Positions 56,752-64,000 of a stretch of 64,000 nucleotides of DNA are shown here, piece after piece; the stretch's first letter is position 1, and each line of letters opens with the position of its first letter. This stretch comes from Nocardioides islandensis. Its GTDB lineage: Bacteria > Actinomycetota > Actinomycetes > Propionibacteriales > Nocardioidaceae. The position numbers were made by a program, and so were the translations under genes. Location: the NCBI RefSeq assembly GCF_015352455.1, contig NZ_JADKPN010000009.1, positions 124,001-188,000 on the forward strand. The letters are read 5' to 3'. The notes beneath the pieces are model-generated. The model ran no database searches. It was not told where the DNA came from and saw nothing but the letters and a program-made list of their open reading frames with translations.

Positions 56752-57200
56752 GACCCGACCCCCGCCCGACCCGCTTGCAGCGCCCGCGTGCGCACGGCGG
56801 CGACGACGGCGGCCACGTCCTGGGAGCGGGTGCGGTCTGCCTGCCGCTCGATCTCGCGGGCGCGCTGCTCGGCCGCGGCGACCCTGCCCCGGGCCGAGGA
56901 CGCGATGTCCTCACGGGCCTGCGCGACCGCCTGCGCCCGCCACGCCTCGGCCTCGTGGCGAGCGGCAGCCACCCTGGCCGCCGCCTCGGCACGGGCAGCT
57001 ACTCGACGCCGGTCGGCCTCGGCGAGTGCCTGGCGCCGGATCCGCTCCGACTGCTCGACCGTCGCGGCCAGGGCGGCGAACACCCCGGCGAGCTCCGCCC
57101 CGCGTTCGTCGTGACGGTCGACCGGAACCCCCGCCGCCGATGCCGCCCCCGGTGTCGCAGCAGGTCGGAACCGCTGGAGCAGGTCGCGGGTGCTCGGCAT
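56748..57200 (-). CDS. V-type ATPase subunit G/H (peripheral stalk coiled coil)
   Basis: 150 aa. A central Ala/Arg/Glu-rich helix over residues 35-140 (RRVAARAEAAARVAAARHEA, AAEQRAREIERQADRTRSQ) forms the stalk coiled coil. It is the first gene of the operon G/H-C-I-K-F-E-A-B-D-USP. ATG 57200 has GGAG upstream, and a strong box lies 37 bases before it. Confidence 0.75.
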   Translation of the reverse strand: MPSTRDLLQRFRPAATPGAASAAGVPVDRHDERGAELAGVFAALAATVEQSERIRRQALAEADRRRVAARAEAAARVAAARHEAEAWRAQAVAQAREDIASSARGRVAAAEQRAREIERQADRTRSQDVAAVVAAVRTRALQAGRAGVGS

Positions 57201-57236
57201 GTCTCCAGACTCTGCTGGCTCCCGACCCCCGGACCA

Positions 57237-57272
57237 GTGGCCTTGGTCCCTCCGGTCAGGTCTTCTGGTCCC
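57237..57272 (-). promoter_or_regulatory. Tandem DosR-like boxes (V-ATPase operon)
   Basis: GTGGCCTTGGTCCC (57237-57250; minus strand GGGACCAAGGCCAC) and GGTCTTCTGGTCCC (57259-57272), 22 bp apart, 37 bases upstream of the first V-ATPase gene. The first is a good match, the second weaker. Confidence 0.6.
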
Positions 57273-57292
57273 ACCAGCCGCCGAGCCCGGGC

Positions 57293-57487
57293 TCACGCAT
57301 CGTCGTCGGCCGGGTCCCGCCGGCTTTCGGGCGTGTGCGGCTCGTCCTTGAGCTCGTGGTACCGCTCGGCGCTCAGGTAGCGCCGCATCGCGGCTGCCAC
57401 TGCGGCACTGGACGAGCCCGCGCGTGCGACGGAGTCTCGCGCCTCGAGGGCAGCCTTCGCCTTCTCCAACTTCGACATGTCGCTCAT
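57293..57487 (-). CDS. Small hydrophilic protein of unknown function
   Basis: 64 aa: a helical N-terminus (MSDMSKLEKAKAALEARDS) and a charged, Pro/Asp-rich tail (SRRDPADDDA). GGGAAGGTG precedes ATG 57487. It lies just upstream of the V-ATPase boxes in the same direction and behind a 200-base leader containing a long inverted repeat. No family recognised. Confidence 0.5.
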   Translation of the reverse strand: MSDMSKLEKAKAALEARDSVARAGSSSAAVAAAMRRYLSAERYHELKDEPHTPESRRDPADDDA

Positions 57488-57519
57488 GGCGTCACCTTCC
57501 CGGGGAGCTTTGGATCCGG

Positions 57520-57630
57520 GAGGCGACGAGGATCCGAAGCCGTTTGACACGGCGTGGCGGTCATGGCCGGTGCCAGGGCGTGCCTGGCGCGTGCTGCCAG
57601 TCCCAACGAAGGCGGATTCCTCGTCGCCTC
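57520..57630. repeat. Long inverted repeat, possible structured leader or small RNA
   Basis: GAGGCGACGAGGATCCG (57520-57536) and CGGATTCCTCGTCGCCTC (57613-57630) are inverse complements over 17 bases with one bulged T, separated by 76 bases that themselves contain smaller hairpins (CAGGGCGTGCCTG). It lies between a DosR-like box at 57689 and the 64-aa gene, which would place it in that transcript's 5' leader. Confidence 0.55.
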
Positions 57631-57688
57631 AGGACCAGCCAACCCCCGGCACACGAAGGAGTGAAGGGCCGACGGGCACGTCCGGGCC

Positions 57689-57702
57689 GGGACCTTGGTC
57701 TC
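57689..57702 (-). promoter_or_regulatory. DosR-like box with no close start codon
   Basis: GGGACCTTGGTCTC, a strong match, but 201 bases from the nearest leftward start (57487) and 47 bases beyond the end of the ABC permease gene. It may drive a structured leader or a small RNA. Confidence 0.55.
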
Positions 57703-57749
57703 CTGCCGCGGCCCTCGTCGGTCGACGTCGCTCACGTCCGAGCCCCTGG

Positions 57750-58544
57750 TCAGCCGACGCGGATGTCCCGTCGGGCGAACACGGGTGCCGCGACGGCGAT
57801 GACGACCAGCGCGCCCAGCACCAGCAACGAGAACCTGCTCGGCAGACCGCTCGCGAGGGGTCCTTCCGCGAGAGCCTGGTGGAACGGCGACCACGGCAAC
57901 CATCCGCTGACGCTGTCGACCATGAGTCCCGCGACGTACAGCACGTAGGCGCCGACGGCGGCGACCGAGGGGACCGCGATCGCGATCGACCGCCGTCCGG
58001 TGACGGCACCGACGGCCAGGGCCAGGAAGCCGTACTCCAGACCGAGCAGGACCATCGACACTGACCCGACGGCGATGCTCCAGGGCTCGATCCCCATCGA
58101 GAACGACGCGGACGCCAGCCAGGTGCTCAGGCCCGTGACCCCACCCAGCACGCACAGACCCAGGAGGAGTCCCGCTGCCTTGCCCAGGAGGAGTCTCGTC
58201 GTGGACACCGGTGTCACCAGCACCACCTCGAGCGTGCCCGACTCCTCCTCACCGGCCACCAGCCTGGCACCGCGGGAGATCCCGAACACGAGGAACAGGA
58301 TCGGCAGCACCAGCGTGTAGAGCTCGGCGTTGAGGAAGCCCGTGCCGGTGGTCATCGCGCCCACGTTGAAAGCCTTCTTGAACGCGTCCGGGTAGCTCGA
58401 GAGGAACTCGTCCAGGTTCGGCATGTCGCGTATCGAGGGCCAGAGAGCACCTTCGACGAGCACCAGCGTCGTGATCCCGATGCTCCATCCGATCAACGAA
58501 CGGCGTTGGTCCCGCAGGGTCTTGGTGAAGACGTTGGCCACCAT
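57750..58544 (-). CDS. ABC-2 type transporter permease
   Basis: 264 aa with six TM helices. It starts NVFTKTLRDQRRSLIGWSIG, typical of the ABC-2 exporter permeases, and contains RLVAGEEESGTLEVVLVTPVS, the conserved coupling segment. It pairs with the ATPase 4 bases upstream. Substrate unknown. Confidence 0.87.
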   Translation of the reverse strand: MVANVFTKTLRDQRRSLIGWSIGITTLVLVEGALWPSIRDMPNLDEFLSSYPDAFKKAFNVGAMTTGTGFLNAELYTLVLPILFLVFGISRGARLVAGEEESGTLEVVLVTPVSTTRLLLGKAAGLLLGLCVLGGVTGLSTWLASASFSMGIEPWSIAVGSVSMVLLGLEYGFLALAVGAVTGRRSIAIAVPSVAAVGAYVLYVAGLMVDSVSGWLPWSPFHQALAEGPLASGLPSRFSLLVLGALVVIAVAAPVFARRDIRVG

Positions 58545-58548
58545 GGGA

Positions 58549-59436
58549 TCAGCCCCGCCCGTCGTAGTAGCTGAGGAAGATCTCCTCCAGGTCCGGCTCG
58601 TGGGTGACGATCTGCTCGATCCGATGGGGGGCCGCCGCAGCCAGGAGCTCCGCCGTCGAACCCTCGACCGCGAGGTGGGCCGTCGACCCCGAGACCGTCA
58701 GCTCACGGACCCCGGCAATGGCGGACAGGCTCTGCGGCGGTTCTCCGGCGAAGGTCAGGTCCATCCGACGCAGCGCCCGGCGCTTGAGCATCTCGACCGA
58801 GTCGACGAGCACCAGGCTCCCGTCCCGGATGATCCCGACGTGGTCGGCCACGGCTTCGACCTCCGACATGATGTGCGACGACAGGAACACCGTCCCGCCT
58901 GCGTCCCGGACGTCGCGGACCAGCCCCAGGAACTCCTGCTGGATGATCGGATCCAGGCCGGTGGTCGGCTCGTCGAGGATGACGAGCTCGGGCCGGTGCA
59001 TCAGCGCCTGGACGATCCCGACCTTCTGCCTGTTGCCGTGGGACAGCACGCCCAGTCGGCGTCCGAGGTCGAGGTCCAGGCGCTTGGCCATGGACGTCAC
59101 GACGTTCCAGTCCACGCCGCCGCGCAGGTTGGCCAGGTAGCGCAGGTACTGCTCCCCGTTCAGGTCGGCGTACCCGACGAACGACCCCGGCAGGTAGCCC
59201 AGCCGGGCCTGCATGCGGTCACGCTCGCGGACCACGTCCAGGCCCAGCACGGTCGCGGTGCCGGCCGTCGGACGCAGCAGCCCGGCGAGCAGCCTGATGG
59301 TGGTGGTCTTCCCGGCACCATTGGGCCCCAGGTACCCGAAGACCTGACCGGGTGGGATCGTCAGGTCGATCCCGTCGAGCGCGCGACGACGACCGAAACG
59401 CTTGGTCAGACCATGCGTCTCGATGGCAACGTCCAT
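58549..59436 (-). CDS. ABC transporter ATP-binding protein
   Basis: 295 aa. Walker A GPNGAGKT is at 37-44, the signature LSHGNRQKVGIVQAL (variant of LSGGQ), Walker B LVILDEPTTGLD and the H-loop SSHIMSE. The C-terminal regulatory region is about 80 residues. It belongs to the CcmA-type exporter ATPases. Tandem boxes lie 36 bases upstream. Confidence 0.9.
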   Translation of the reverse strand: MDVAIETHGLTKRFGRRRALDGIDLTIPPGQVFGYLGPNGAGKTTTIRLLAGLLRPTAGTATVLGLDVVRERDRMQARLGYLPGSFVGYADLNGEQYLRYLANLRGGVDWNVVTSMAKRLDLDLGRRLGVLSHGNRQKVGIVQALMHRPELVILDEPTTGLDPIIQQEFLGLVRDVRDAGGTVFLSSHIMSEVEAVADHVGIIRDGSLVLVDSVEMLKRRALRRMDLTFAGEPPQSLSAIAGVRELTVSGSTAHLAVEGSTAELLAAAAPHRIEQIVTHEPDLEEIFLSYYDGRG

Positions 59437-59471
59437 GAGACCACCTTGATCGTCGGCGCCCCGACCGGCAC

Positions 59472-59507
59472 GGGGCCTAGGCCACCACGCTCCGGGACCT
59501 TCGGCCC
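59472..59507 (-). promoter_or_regulatory. Tandem DosR-like boxes (ABC exporter)
   Basis: GGGGCCTAGGCCAC (59472-59485) and GGGACCTTCGGCCC (59494-59507), 22 bp apart, upstream of the ATPase gene at 59436. Confidence 0.6.
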
Positions 59508-59544
59508 CGAGCGCCGCCCCGGGACGGCCACCACCACGCGTGGG

Positions 59545-60225
59545 TCAACGAGCCTCGCGCGGTGAGCTGCGGTCCCGGCGGGCGACGACCTCGGCCAGGA
59601 TGCCGGCGTCGTCGCTGATGACGCCGCTGACCCCGTACGCCAGCACCGTCTCGAGCGCGTGCCGGTCGTTGACCGGCCAGGTCAGCACCCGCTCGACGTG
59701 CTGGTGCAGCTGCTCCACCACCACGGCGTCGAGGAGCGACGCGTGGACGGAGACGCCGAACGGGGCAGGACCACGGGCGAGGCGTCGCATGAGCCGGCGC
59801 AGCTCCCATCGGTGACGTGCGGACAGGACGGGGCGCACGAAGTCGAGGTCCGCGGCCAGTGCGTCGACCGCCGGCCACCACCGGCCACAGGCCAGCAGCG
59901 GGCGCGCGTGCCCGATCTCGTGCAGCAGCCCCGCGACCGCACGGCCGGTGGCCGGACGACGACCCTTGAGGTCGAGCATGAACGCGGTCCCGTGCCGGTC
60001 GGCGGCCAGCAGCTCGGCCAGGCCGAGACGCGGCGCCGACGCGGGCACCAGCTCCCAGCGGTCCCACAGGAAGGGCAGCGGACCGGCGGACTTCAGGTGT
60101 CGCACCTCCAGTCGGCCCCGGAACCTGTGGACGTCGCACTCGATGACGTCGACGCCGATGTCGTTCGCCGTCGCGAGCCCCGCGAGCGAGTTCCCGGCCC
60201 GGTGGGCGATGGCCAGCACGTTCAT
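59545..60225 (-). CDS. Glycerophosphodiester phosphodiesterase
   Basis: 226 aa GDPD-fold TIM barrel. IAHRAGNS (HR pair), VIECDVH (metal-binding Glu and Asp), AFMLDLKG and late VLTWPVNDRHALE are the family motifs. It hydrolyses glycerophosphodiesters to glycerol-3-phosphate and alcohol. The HAG/HRG region is slightly changed (HRAGNSLAG). Its ATG overlaps the PAP2 gene stop, so phospholipid headgroup handling genes are grouped. Confidence 0.87.
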   Translation of the reverse strand: MNVLAIAHRAGNSLAGLATANDIGVDVIECDVHRFRGRLEVRHLKSAGPLPFLWDRWELVPASAPRLGLAELLAADRHGTAFMLDLKGRRPATGRAVAGLLHEIGHARPLLACGRWWPAVDALAADLDFVRPVLSARHRWELRRLMRRLARGPAPFGVSVHASLLDAVVVEQLHQHVERVLTWPVNDRHALETVLAYGVSGVISDDAGILAEVVARRDRSSPREAR

Positions 60226-60986
60226 GTGACGCCGGCGCCCGTCCGGGACTTCTTGCGCTGCCGCTCGAGGTGCAGGGCGACGGCATGCCCCAGGAGCGCC
60301 AGGGCTATCCCCGCGACGACGTCGATGACGTAGTGGTTGGCCGTCGCCACGACCGCCCAGACCATGAGGACGGGCATCAGCACACCGACGACCCGCAGCC
60401 CGACCGTGGCCGCGGCGCTGAAGATCGCCAGGCCGACGAGGAGGTCCCACCCGGCGTGCAGGCTCGGCATGGCGGCGTACTGGTTCACGAAGGCCGGCGG
60501 CTGGAGGTAGCGGTACGCCTCGGAGCTCTCGGTGACGGTGTCGACGAGGCCGAGGTCGACCAGTCGCGGCGGCGCCACCGGGTAGGAGACGAACACCGCC
60601 ATCCCCAGGAACCCGGACACCAGCATGCCGTCGCGGAGTCGCCGGAAGCCGTCGCGGTGCTGCCACACCAGCCAGACCATGGTCGCCAGGATGACCGGCC
60701 AGTGTCCCCAGACATAGACCCAGTTCGCTGCGGTGGCGAGCGCCTCCGACGACGCGACTGGCGCCTGGATCGCACCCTCGAGGTCGAGGCCGAGCCAGCG
60801 CTCGAAGCTGACGATGTCGTGCGCGTGGGACTGGGCGACGTCCACCGAGGCGTCGGTGATGCCGCGGATCCGGAAGTAGACGACGATGCCGACCGCCACC
60901 ACGAGCACCTGACCCAGGACCCAGCGCAGTCGCGAACGAGTCGGGGGGGCGGTCTGCTGCGTGCTCTCCTGCGTGGTCGCTGTCAT
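60222..60986 (-). CDS. PAP2-type membrane phosphatase / inositol-phosphotransferase-like
   Basis: 254 aa, about six TM. MPSLHAGWDLLVGLAI (PSxH) and ATANHYVIDVVAGIALAL (H-Y-x-x-D) are the conserved phosphatase motifs; the usual KxxxxxxRP motif is represented by VAPPRLVDLG. This variant occurs in Aur1/Ipt1-like lipid phosphotransferases. ATG 60986 follows a region with an inverted repeat that may contain a degenerate box. Confidence 0.83.
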   Translation of the reverse strand: MTATTQESTQQTAPPTRSRLRWVLGQVLVVAVGIVVYFRIRGITDASVDVAQSHAHDIVSFERWLGLDLEGAIQAPVASSEALATAANWVYVWGHWPVILATMVWLVWQHRDGFRRLRDGMLVSGFLGMAVFVSYPVAPPRLVDLGLVDTVTESSEAYRYLQPPAFVNQYAAMPSLHAGWDLLVGLAIFSAAATVGLRVVGVLMPVLMVWAVVATANHYVIDVVAGIALALLGHAVALHLERQRKKSRTGAGVT

Positions 60987-61057
60987 GTCGTCTCCCGGAC
61001 GCGCGTCCTCCTTCTCCCGATCGTGCCGCCGGGGCGCGCGTGTGACCGCGGCCGGAA

Positions 61058-61084
61058 GTCCCGAAGTTCCGGGACGATCGGGCC
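61058..61084 (-). promoter_or_regulatory. Possible degenerate box region upstream of the PAP2-GDPD operon
   Basis: GTCCCG-AAGTTC-CGGGAC (61058-61075) is an exact inverted repeat, and GGGACGATCGGGCC (61071-61084) resembles the DosR-like box. They lie 72-98 bases upstream of ATG 60986. Confidence 0.3.
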
Positions 61085-61113
61085 GCGTCGGCGCCGTCCT
61101 CGTCCCGGAGCGA

Positions 61114-62016
61114 TCAGGACGCGGCGACGGCGCCCCCCGGGTGGTCGGAGTGTCGGACAGCCCTGCGGAAGAGGAGCAGGCTGACACCACCGAGGGTCAG
61201 TGCCGGCAGCCACGCGAGCGACGCCTTGAGCGCCACGGCGGCGGCCGCGGCCGCCCAGGGCACCCCGAGGGCGGCGAGGGCCACCACGAGCGCGGCGTCG
61301 CGAGGGCTGGCTCCGTTGGGACCGGGGACGGCGCCGGCCAGCTGGCTGGCCCCGAAGGCACCCAACGCGGCCATGGGAGAGATGCTGTGGCCGGTGGCCG
61401 CCACGGCGCCGAGCAGCAGACCCGCGATGGAGAGCTGGTAGCCGAGGGACAGCACCAGGCCGTGCGCGAGCTGTCGTGGCCTGGGCAGTGGTCGGCTCGG
61501 CAGCAGGCTCGGCCGCAGGCGCCGTACGACGAACACCGTCAGGACCGCGGCGGCGCCGACGGCGACCGCGACCAAAAGCATGCGTGTCGGCAGGCTCGTC
61601 CCGGCGAACGCGACGAAGGCGATCAGGCCGACGGCGCCCACGAAGCGATCGGCCCCGACGCTCAGCACCGCGTCGGCGTGCCCCATGCCGGTGCCGTGCA
61701 GGCGCGCGACGCGCCACACGTCGGCGCCGACATGGCCGGGGGTGAGCAGGCCGATCAGCTCGGACTCGGCGTACGCCCGGAGGTGCCAGCCTCGACCGAG
61801 CGAAGCGTCGGTCAGCGCGCGCCACCTCAACGGGCAGAGCACGTACTTGCCGACCACCCACGGCACCAGGCCCAGCACCAGTGGCCACCACGTCACCGCG
61901 GGGAGCCTCGGCAGCGTGACCAGTGGCACGGCGACGCTCACGACGACGCCGGAGACCAGCACCGTCTTCGAGCGCACGACGGCCCGGAGGCGATCACGCA
62001 TGCGGACCATGCTCAC
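61114..62016 (-). CDS. Lysylphosphatidylglycerol synthase-like transmembrane protein (UPF0104)
   Basis: 300 aa with about eight TM. LRWRALTDASLGRGWHLRAYAESELIGLLTPGHVGADVWRV matches the LPG synthetase TM family core (PF03706), shown here in parts: LRWRALTD and GLLTPGHVGADVWR. The cytoplasmic aminoacyltransferase domain of MprF is absent, so it is probably a flippase-like or lipid-binding membrane protein. GTG 62016 (GAGG 8 bases upstream) is used; ATG 62010 and 62001 are alternatives. Confidence 0.82.
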   Translation of the reverse strand: MSMVRMRDRLRAVVRSKTVLVSGVVVSVAVPLVTLPRLPAVTWWPLVLGLVPWVVGKYVLCPLRWRALTDASLGRGWHLRAYAESELIGLLTPGHVGADVWRVARLHGTGMGHADAVLSVGADRFVGAVGLIAFVAFAGTSLPTRMLLVAVAVGAAAVLTVFVVRRLRPSLLPSRPLPRPRQLAHGLVLSLGYQLSIAGLLLGAVAATGHSISPMAALGAFGASQLAGAVPGPNGASPRDAALVVALAALGVPWAAAAAAVALKASLAWLPALTLGGVSLLLFRRAVRHSDHPGGAVAAS

Positions 62017-62028
62017 ATGACCATCCTC

Positions 62029-62065
62029 GGGACCAGGGCCCGGTCAGGACAGTGGACAAGGTCCC
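62029..62065 (-). promoter_or_regulatory. Tandem DosR-like boxes (LPG-synthase-like gene)
   Basis: GGGACCAGGGCCCG (62029-62042) and GTGGACAAGGTCCC (62052-62065), 23 bp apart. The nearer box is only 13 bases from the GTG, closer than elsewhere. Confidence 0.5.
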
Positions 62066-62109
62066 TGCCCGCGGAGCACATCGCCATCGACTCAGGTCCG
62101 TGAGCAGGG

Positions 62110-63846
62110 TCAGGTGGGGACGATCCAGGTGACCGTGGTGCCCTGACCCGGCGCGGTGTGCACGGCGAGCTTGCCGCCGTGCTTGTGGGCTCGCTCGCGC
62201 ATGTTGCCGAGTCCGCTCTCGATGACGTGGTCGGAGATCCCACGGCCGTCGTCGACCACCGTCAGGTTGATCTCGTCGCCCACCGTCAACGACACCTCGA
62301 CCCGGGTCGCCTCCGCGTGCCGACTGGCGTTCGTCAACGCCTCTCCCAGCACCGCCAAGAGGTCGGGGGCGACCTCGGGAGCCACCAGGGTGCGCACCGG
62401 ACCCTCGAACTGGAGGGTGGGCCGGAACTTCATGGTGGCCGCCGCGCGGTCGACGAGACGGGTCACCTCGGCCTGGATGTCGTCGGACTCTCCCAACGAC
62501 CCGAGGGCGAAGATGGTCCGGCGGATGTCCTTGATCGTGTCGTCCAGGTCGTCGACTGCCTGGCTGAGCTTGCCCGCGAGCTCGGGGTCTGCCGACCGGC
62601 GCACGGCGCCCTGGAGGCTGAGCCCGACGGCGAAAAGACGCTGGATGACGAGGTCGTGCAGGTCCCGGCCGATGCGGTCGCGGTCCTCGAACACCGCCAG
62701 GCGCTGCTGGTCGCCGCGCGCCCGGGCCACCTGGATGGCCAGTGCCGCGTGCTCGGCGAAGCTCGCCGGCATGGCCGGGTCGACGGCCTCGAAGCGGTAG
62801 GCGTTCTCGGGGAACCAGGCGAGTGCGAGCGCTCCCTCGATCCCGGTCCGGGTGCTCAGCGGGACCACGATCGCCGGTCCCAGCCGCTGCCCGCCGACGG
62901 CCGCAGCGGGATCCAGGGCCCGAGGGTCCGCCGCGAGGTCGCGCACCGACATCGCTTCGCCGGTGCGCACGACCATGTTGGCCAACGAGTGCTCGAGAGA
63001 CAGGGACCTCATCGCAGCGGGGTCGACCTGGAGGCCCGAGACGGCCACGATCATCAGGTTGTCCGCATCGGCTCCGGCGACCAGCCACGAGGCGTCGGCG
63101 CGGGCCACCTTGCGGGCCTGGTCGGCGACCGCCTGGAGGGGCTCGAGGGCGTCGTCCTCGGCGGTGACGTCCGCGAGCAGCGAGGTGATCTGGGCGGTCG
63201 CCGACAGCCACTGCTGGCGCTGCTCGGCCTCCTCGTAGAGGCGGGCGTTCTCGATCGCGACACCGGCTGCTGCCGCCAGGGCGACGACGACGGCCTCGTC
63301 CTCGGTGGTGAAGTCCCCCGGCCCCTGCTTCTCGGTGAGGTAGAGGTTGCCGAAGACGCGATCGCGGATGCGGACGGGAACGCCGAGGAACGACGTCATG
63401 GGCGGGTGGTTGGGCGGGAACCCGTAGGACGCGGGGTGCGCCGCGATCTCGTGCAGCCGGATGGGCCGCGGGTCGTCGATGAGCAGGCCCAGGAGCCCGT
63501 GGCCTGTGGGGAGATCACCGATCTCCGAGACCTGCACCGGCGTCATCCCGTGGTGGACGAACGTGCGGAGCCGGCGACCTTGCCCGACGTCGAGGACGCC
63601 GAGCGCGGCGTACTGCGCGTCCACGAGGCTGCTGGCGACGGTGACGATCCGCGACAGCACCCCGTCGAGCGACAGGTCGGCCCCCATGGTCACCACGGCG
63701 TCGAGCAGCAGCCGCAGCCGCTCCTGCTCGTCGAGCGCGCTGTGGACCCGGTTGAGCACCTCCCGGAGGAGGTTGTCGAAGTCGACGTCGCGCAGCCCCG
63801 GGTCCGAGGCGGCGCCGCCCTCCTCGTCGACCACCCTGTCGTTCAT
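62110..63846 (-). CDS. devS: DosS/DosT-like oxygen-sensing GAF-GAF histidine kinase
   Basis: 578 aa. Two N-terminal GAF domains lie at about 55-205 and 230-375. GAF-A contains HPASYGFPPNHPPMTSFLGV, nearly identical to the M. tuberculosis DosS/DosT segment, with His147 in the position of the proximal heme ligand (DosS H149, DosT H147). The HisKA_3 H-box DRDRIGRDLHDLVIQRLFAVG carries phospho-His397, and a compact HATPase with VVDDGRGISDH and GLGNMRERAHKHGG follows. It should sense O2, NO, CO or redox state through heme. ATG 63846 is preferred to the longer reading. It lies 85 bases after the response-regulator gene in the same direction. Confidence 0.93.
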   Translation of the reverse strand: MNDRVVDEEGGAASDPGLRDVDFDNLLREVLNRVHSALDEQERLRLLLDAVVTMGADLSLDGVLSRIVTVASSLVDAQYAALGVLDVGQGRRLRTFVHHGMTPVQVSEIGDLPTGHGLLGLLIDDPRPIRLHEIAAHPASYGFPPNHPPMTSFLGVPVRIRDRVFGNLYLTEKQGPGDFTTEDEAVVVALAAAAGVAIENARLYEEAEQRQQWLSATAQITSLLADVTAEDDALEPLQAVADQARKVARADASWLVAGADADNLMIVAVSGLQVDPAAMRSLSLEHSLANMVVRTGEAMSVRDLAADPRALDPAAAVGGQRLGPAIVVPLSTRTGIEGALALAWFPENAYRFEAVDPAMPASFAEHAALAIQVARARGDQQRLAVFEDRDRIGRDLHDLVIQRLFAVGLSLQGAVRRSADPELAGKLSQAVDDLDDTIKDIRRTIFALGSLGESDDIQAEVTRLVDRAAATMKFRPTLQFEGPVRTLVAPEVAPDLLAVLGEALTNASRHAEATRVEVSLTVGDEINLTVVDDGRGISDHVIESGLGNMRERAHKHGGKLAVHTAPGQGTTVTWIVPT

Positions 63847-63931
63847 CGCCCTCCCCCGACGGGTCGCGTTCCGAGAGAGCAAAACGCTACCAGGGCTGGG
63901 CCTCCGCGACGGTCGAGAACGGCTGACGTCG

Positions 63932-64000
63932 TCAGGCGTGGGGGTGCTTGGTCGCGAAGATCGCCGCTTGCGTCCTGCTGCTCAGCCCCAGCTTGGCCAA
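63932..64000 (-). CDS. devR: DosR-like LuxR-family response regulator (C-terminal end, truncated by window)
   Basis: The last 22 codons read LAKLGLSSRTQAAIFATKHPHA and stop at TGA 63934-63932. This matches the end of the NarL/DosR HTH (in M. tuberculosis DosR: LAKLGMERRTQAAVFATEL). The receiver and most of the DNA-binding domain lie beyond the window edge. Its position directly upstream of the DosS-like kinase makes a devR-devS pair, the probable controller of the boxes described here. Confidence 0.8.
   Translation of the reverse strand: MAKLGLSSRTQAAIFATKHPHA

Overview
The window is uniformly high-GC, gene-dense DNA with ATGA/GTGA-coupled operons, GTG starts and some probable leaderless starts. 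It looks like chromosome from a soil-type actinobacterium, possibly Nocardioidaceae/Propionibacteriales; that placement is inference from gene content and codon use only. No rRNA, tRNA, IS element, phage gene or CRISPR array was seen, and no gene-free gap exceeds about 300 bases.

Region 1 (1-12.2 kb) is ordinary accessory chromosome. It holds the 3' end of an unidentified gene, a YecM-like protein, an MFS transporter, a three-gene ABC exporter operon, an XRE-cupin regulator coupled to a MalT-like LuxR (LAL) regulator, a thioredoxin-reductase-like flavoprotein, a small membrane protein, an MMPL transporter and a serine hydrolase. The ABC operon and the MMPL gene carry almost identical promoters with a TCACCAC(A/G)TGTGGTGA palindrome and flank the LAL gene, so that regulator probably controls both.

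Region 2 (12.2-64 kb) reads as one large hypoxia/dormancy island resembling the mycobacterial DosR (DevR) regulon. At its right edge lie a DosS/DosT-like GAF-GAF histidine kinase, with the heme-ligand His conserved at about residue 147, and the 3' end of a DosR-like response regulator. Upstream of most operons sit copies of a palindrome close to GGGNCCWWNGNCCC, the same architecture as the M. tuberculosis DosR core GGGACTWWAGTCCC. They usually lie 40-80 nt before the start codon and often occur as tandem pairs 21-23 bp apart.

Genes behind these boxes form a plausible oxygen-starvation programme. Respiration: narK-narG-narH-narJ-narI, with narG interrupted by an apparent one-base frameshift. 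Fermentative carbon flow: class I aldolase, GAPDH coupled to a 2-oxoacid:ferredoxin oxidoreductase (gamma, alpha, beta) plus a GltD-PorD fusion flavoprotein, acetate kinase and a zinc alcohol dehydrogenase. Ion and energy homeostasis: a CtpF-like P-type ATPase and a complete nine-gene V-type ATPase operon ending in a USP gene. Stress proteins: six USP proteins, Hsp20, Rv1738-like DUF1876, DUF1918 and a stomatin-like protein. Envelope: two ABC exporters, GDPD, a PAP2-type phosphatase and an LPG-synthase-like membrane protein. Several small membrane proteins of unknown function also sit behind boxes.

The items most worth checking are the extent and phasing of the box regulon, V-ATPase and pyruvate:ferredoxin oxidoreductase as regulon members in an actinobacterium, the narG frameshift, an alpha/beta hydrolase that has lost its catalytic triad, a long inverted repeat downstream of a box at 57.7 kb, and the twin LAL promoters.
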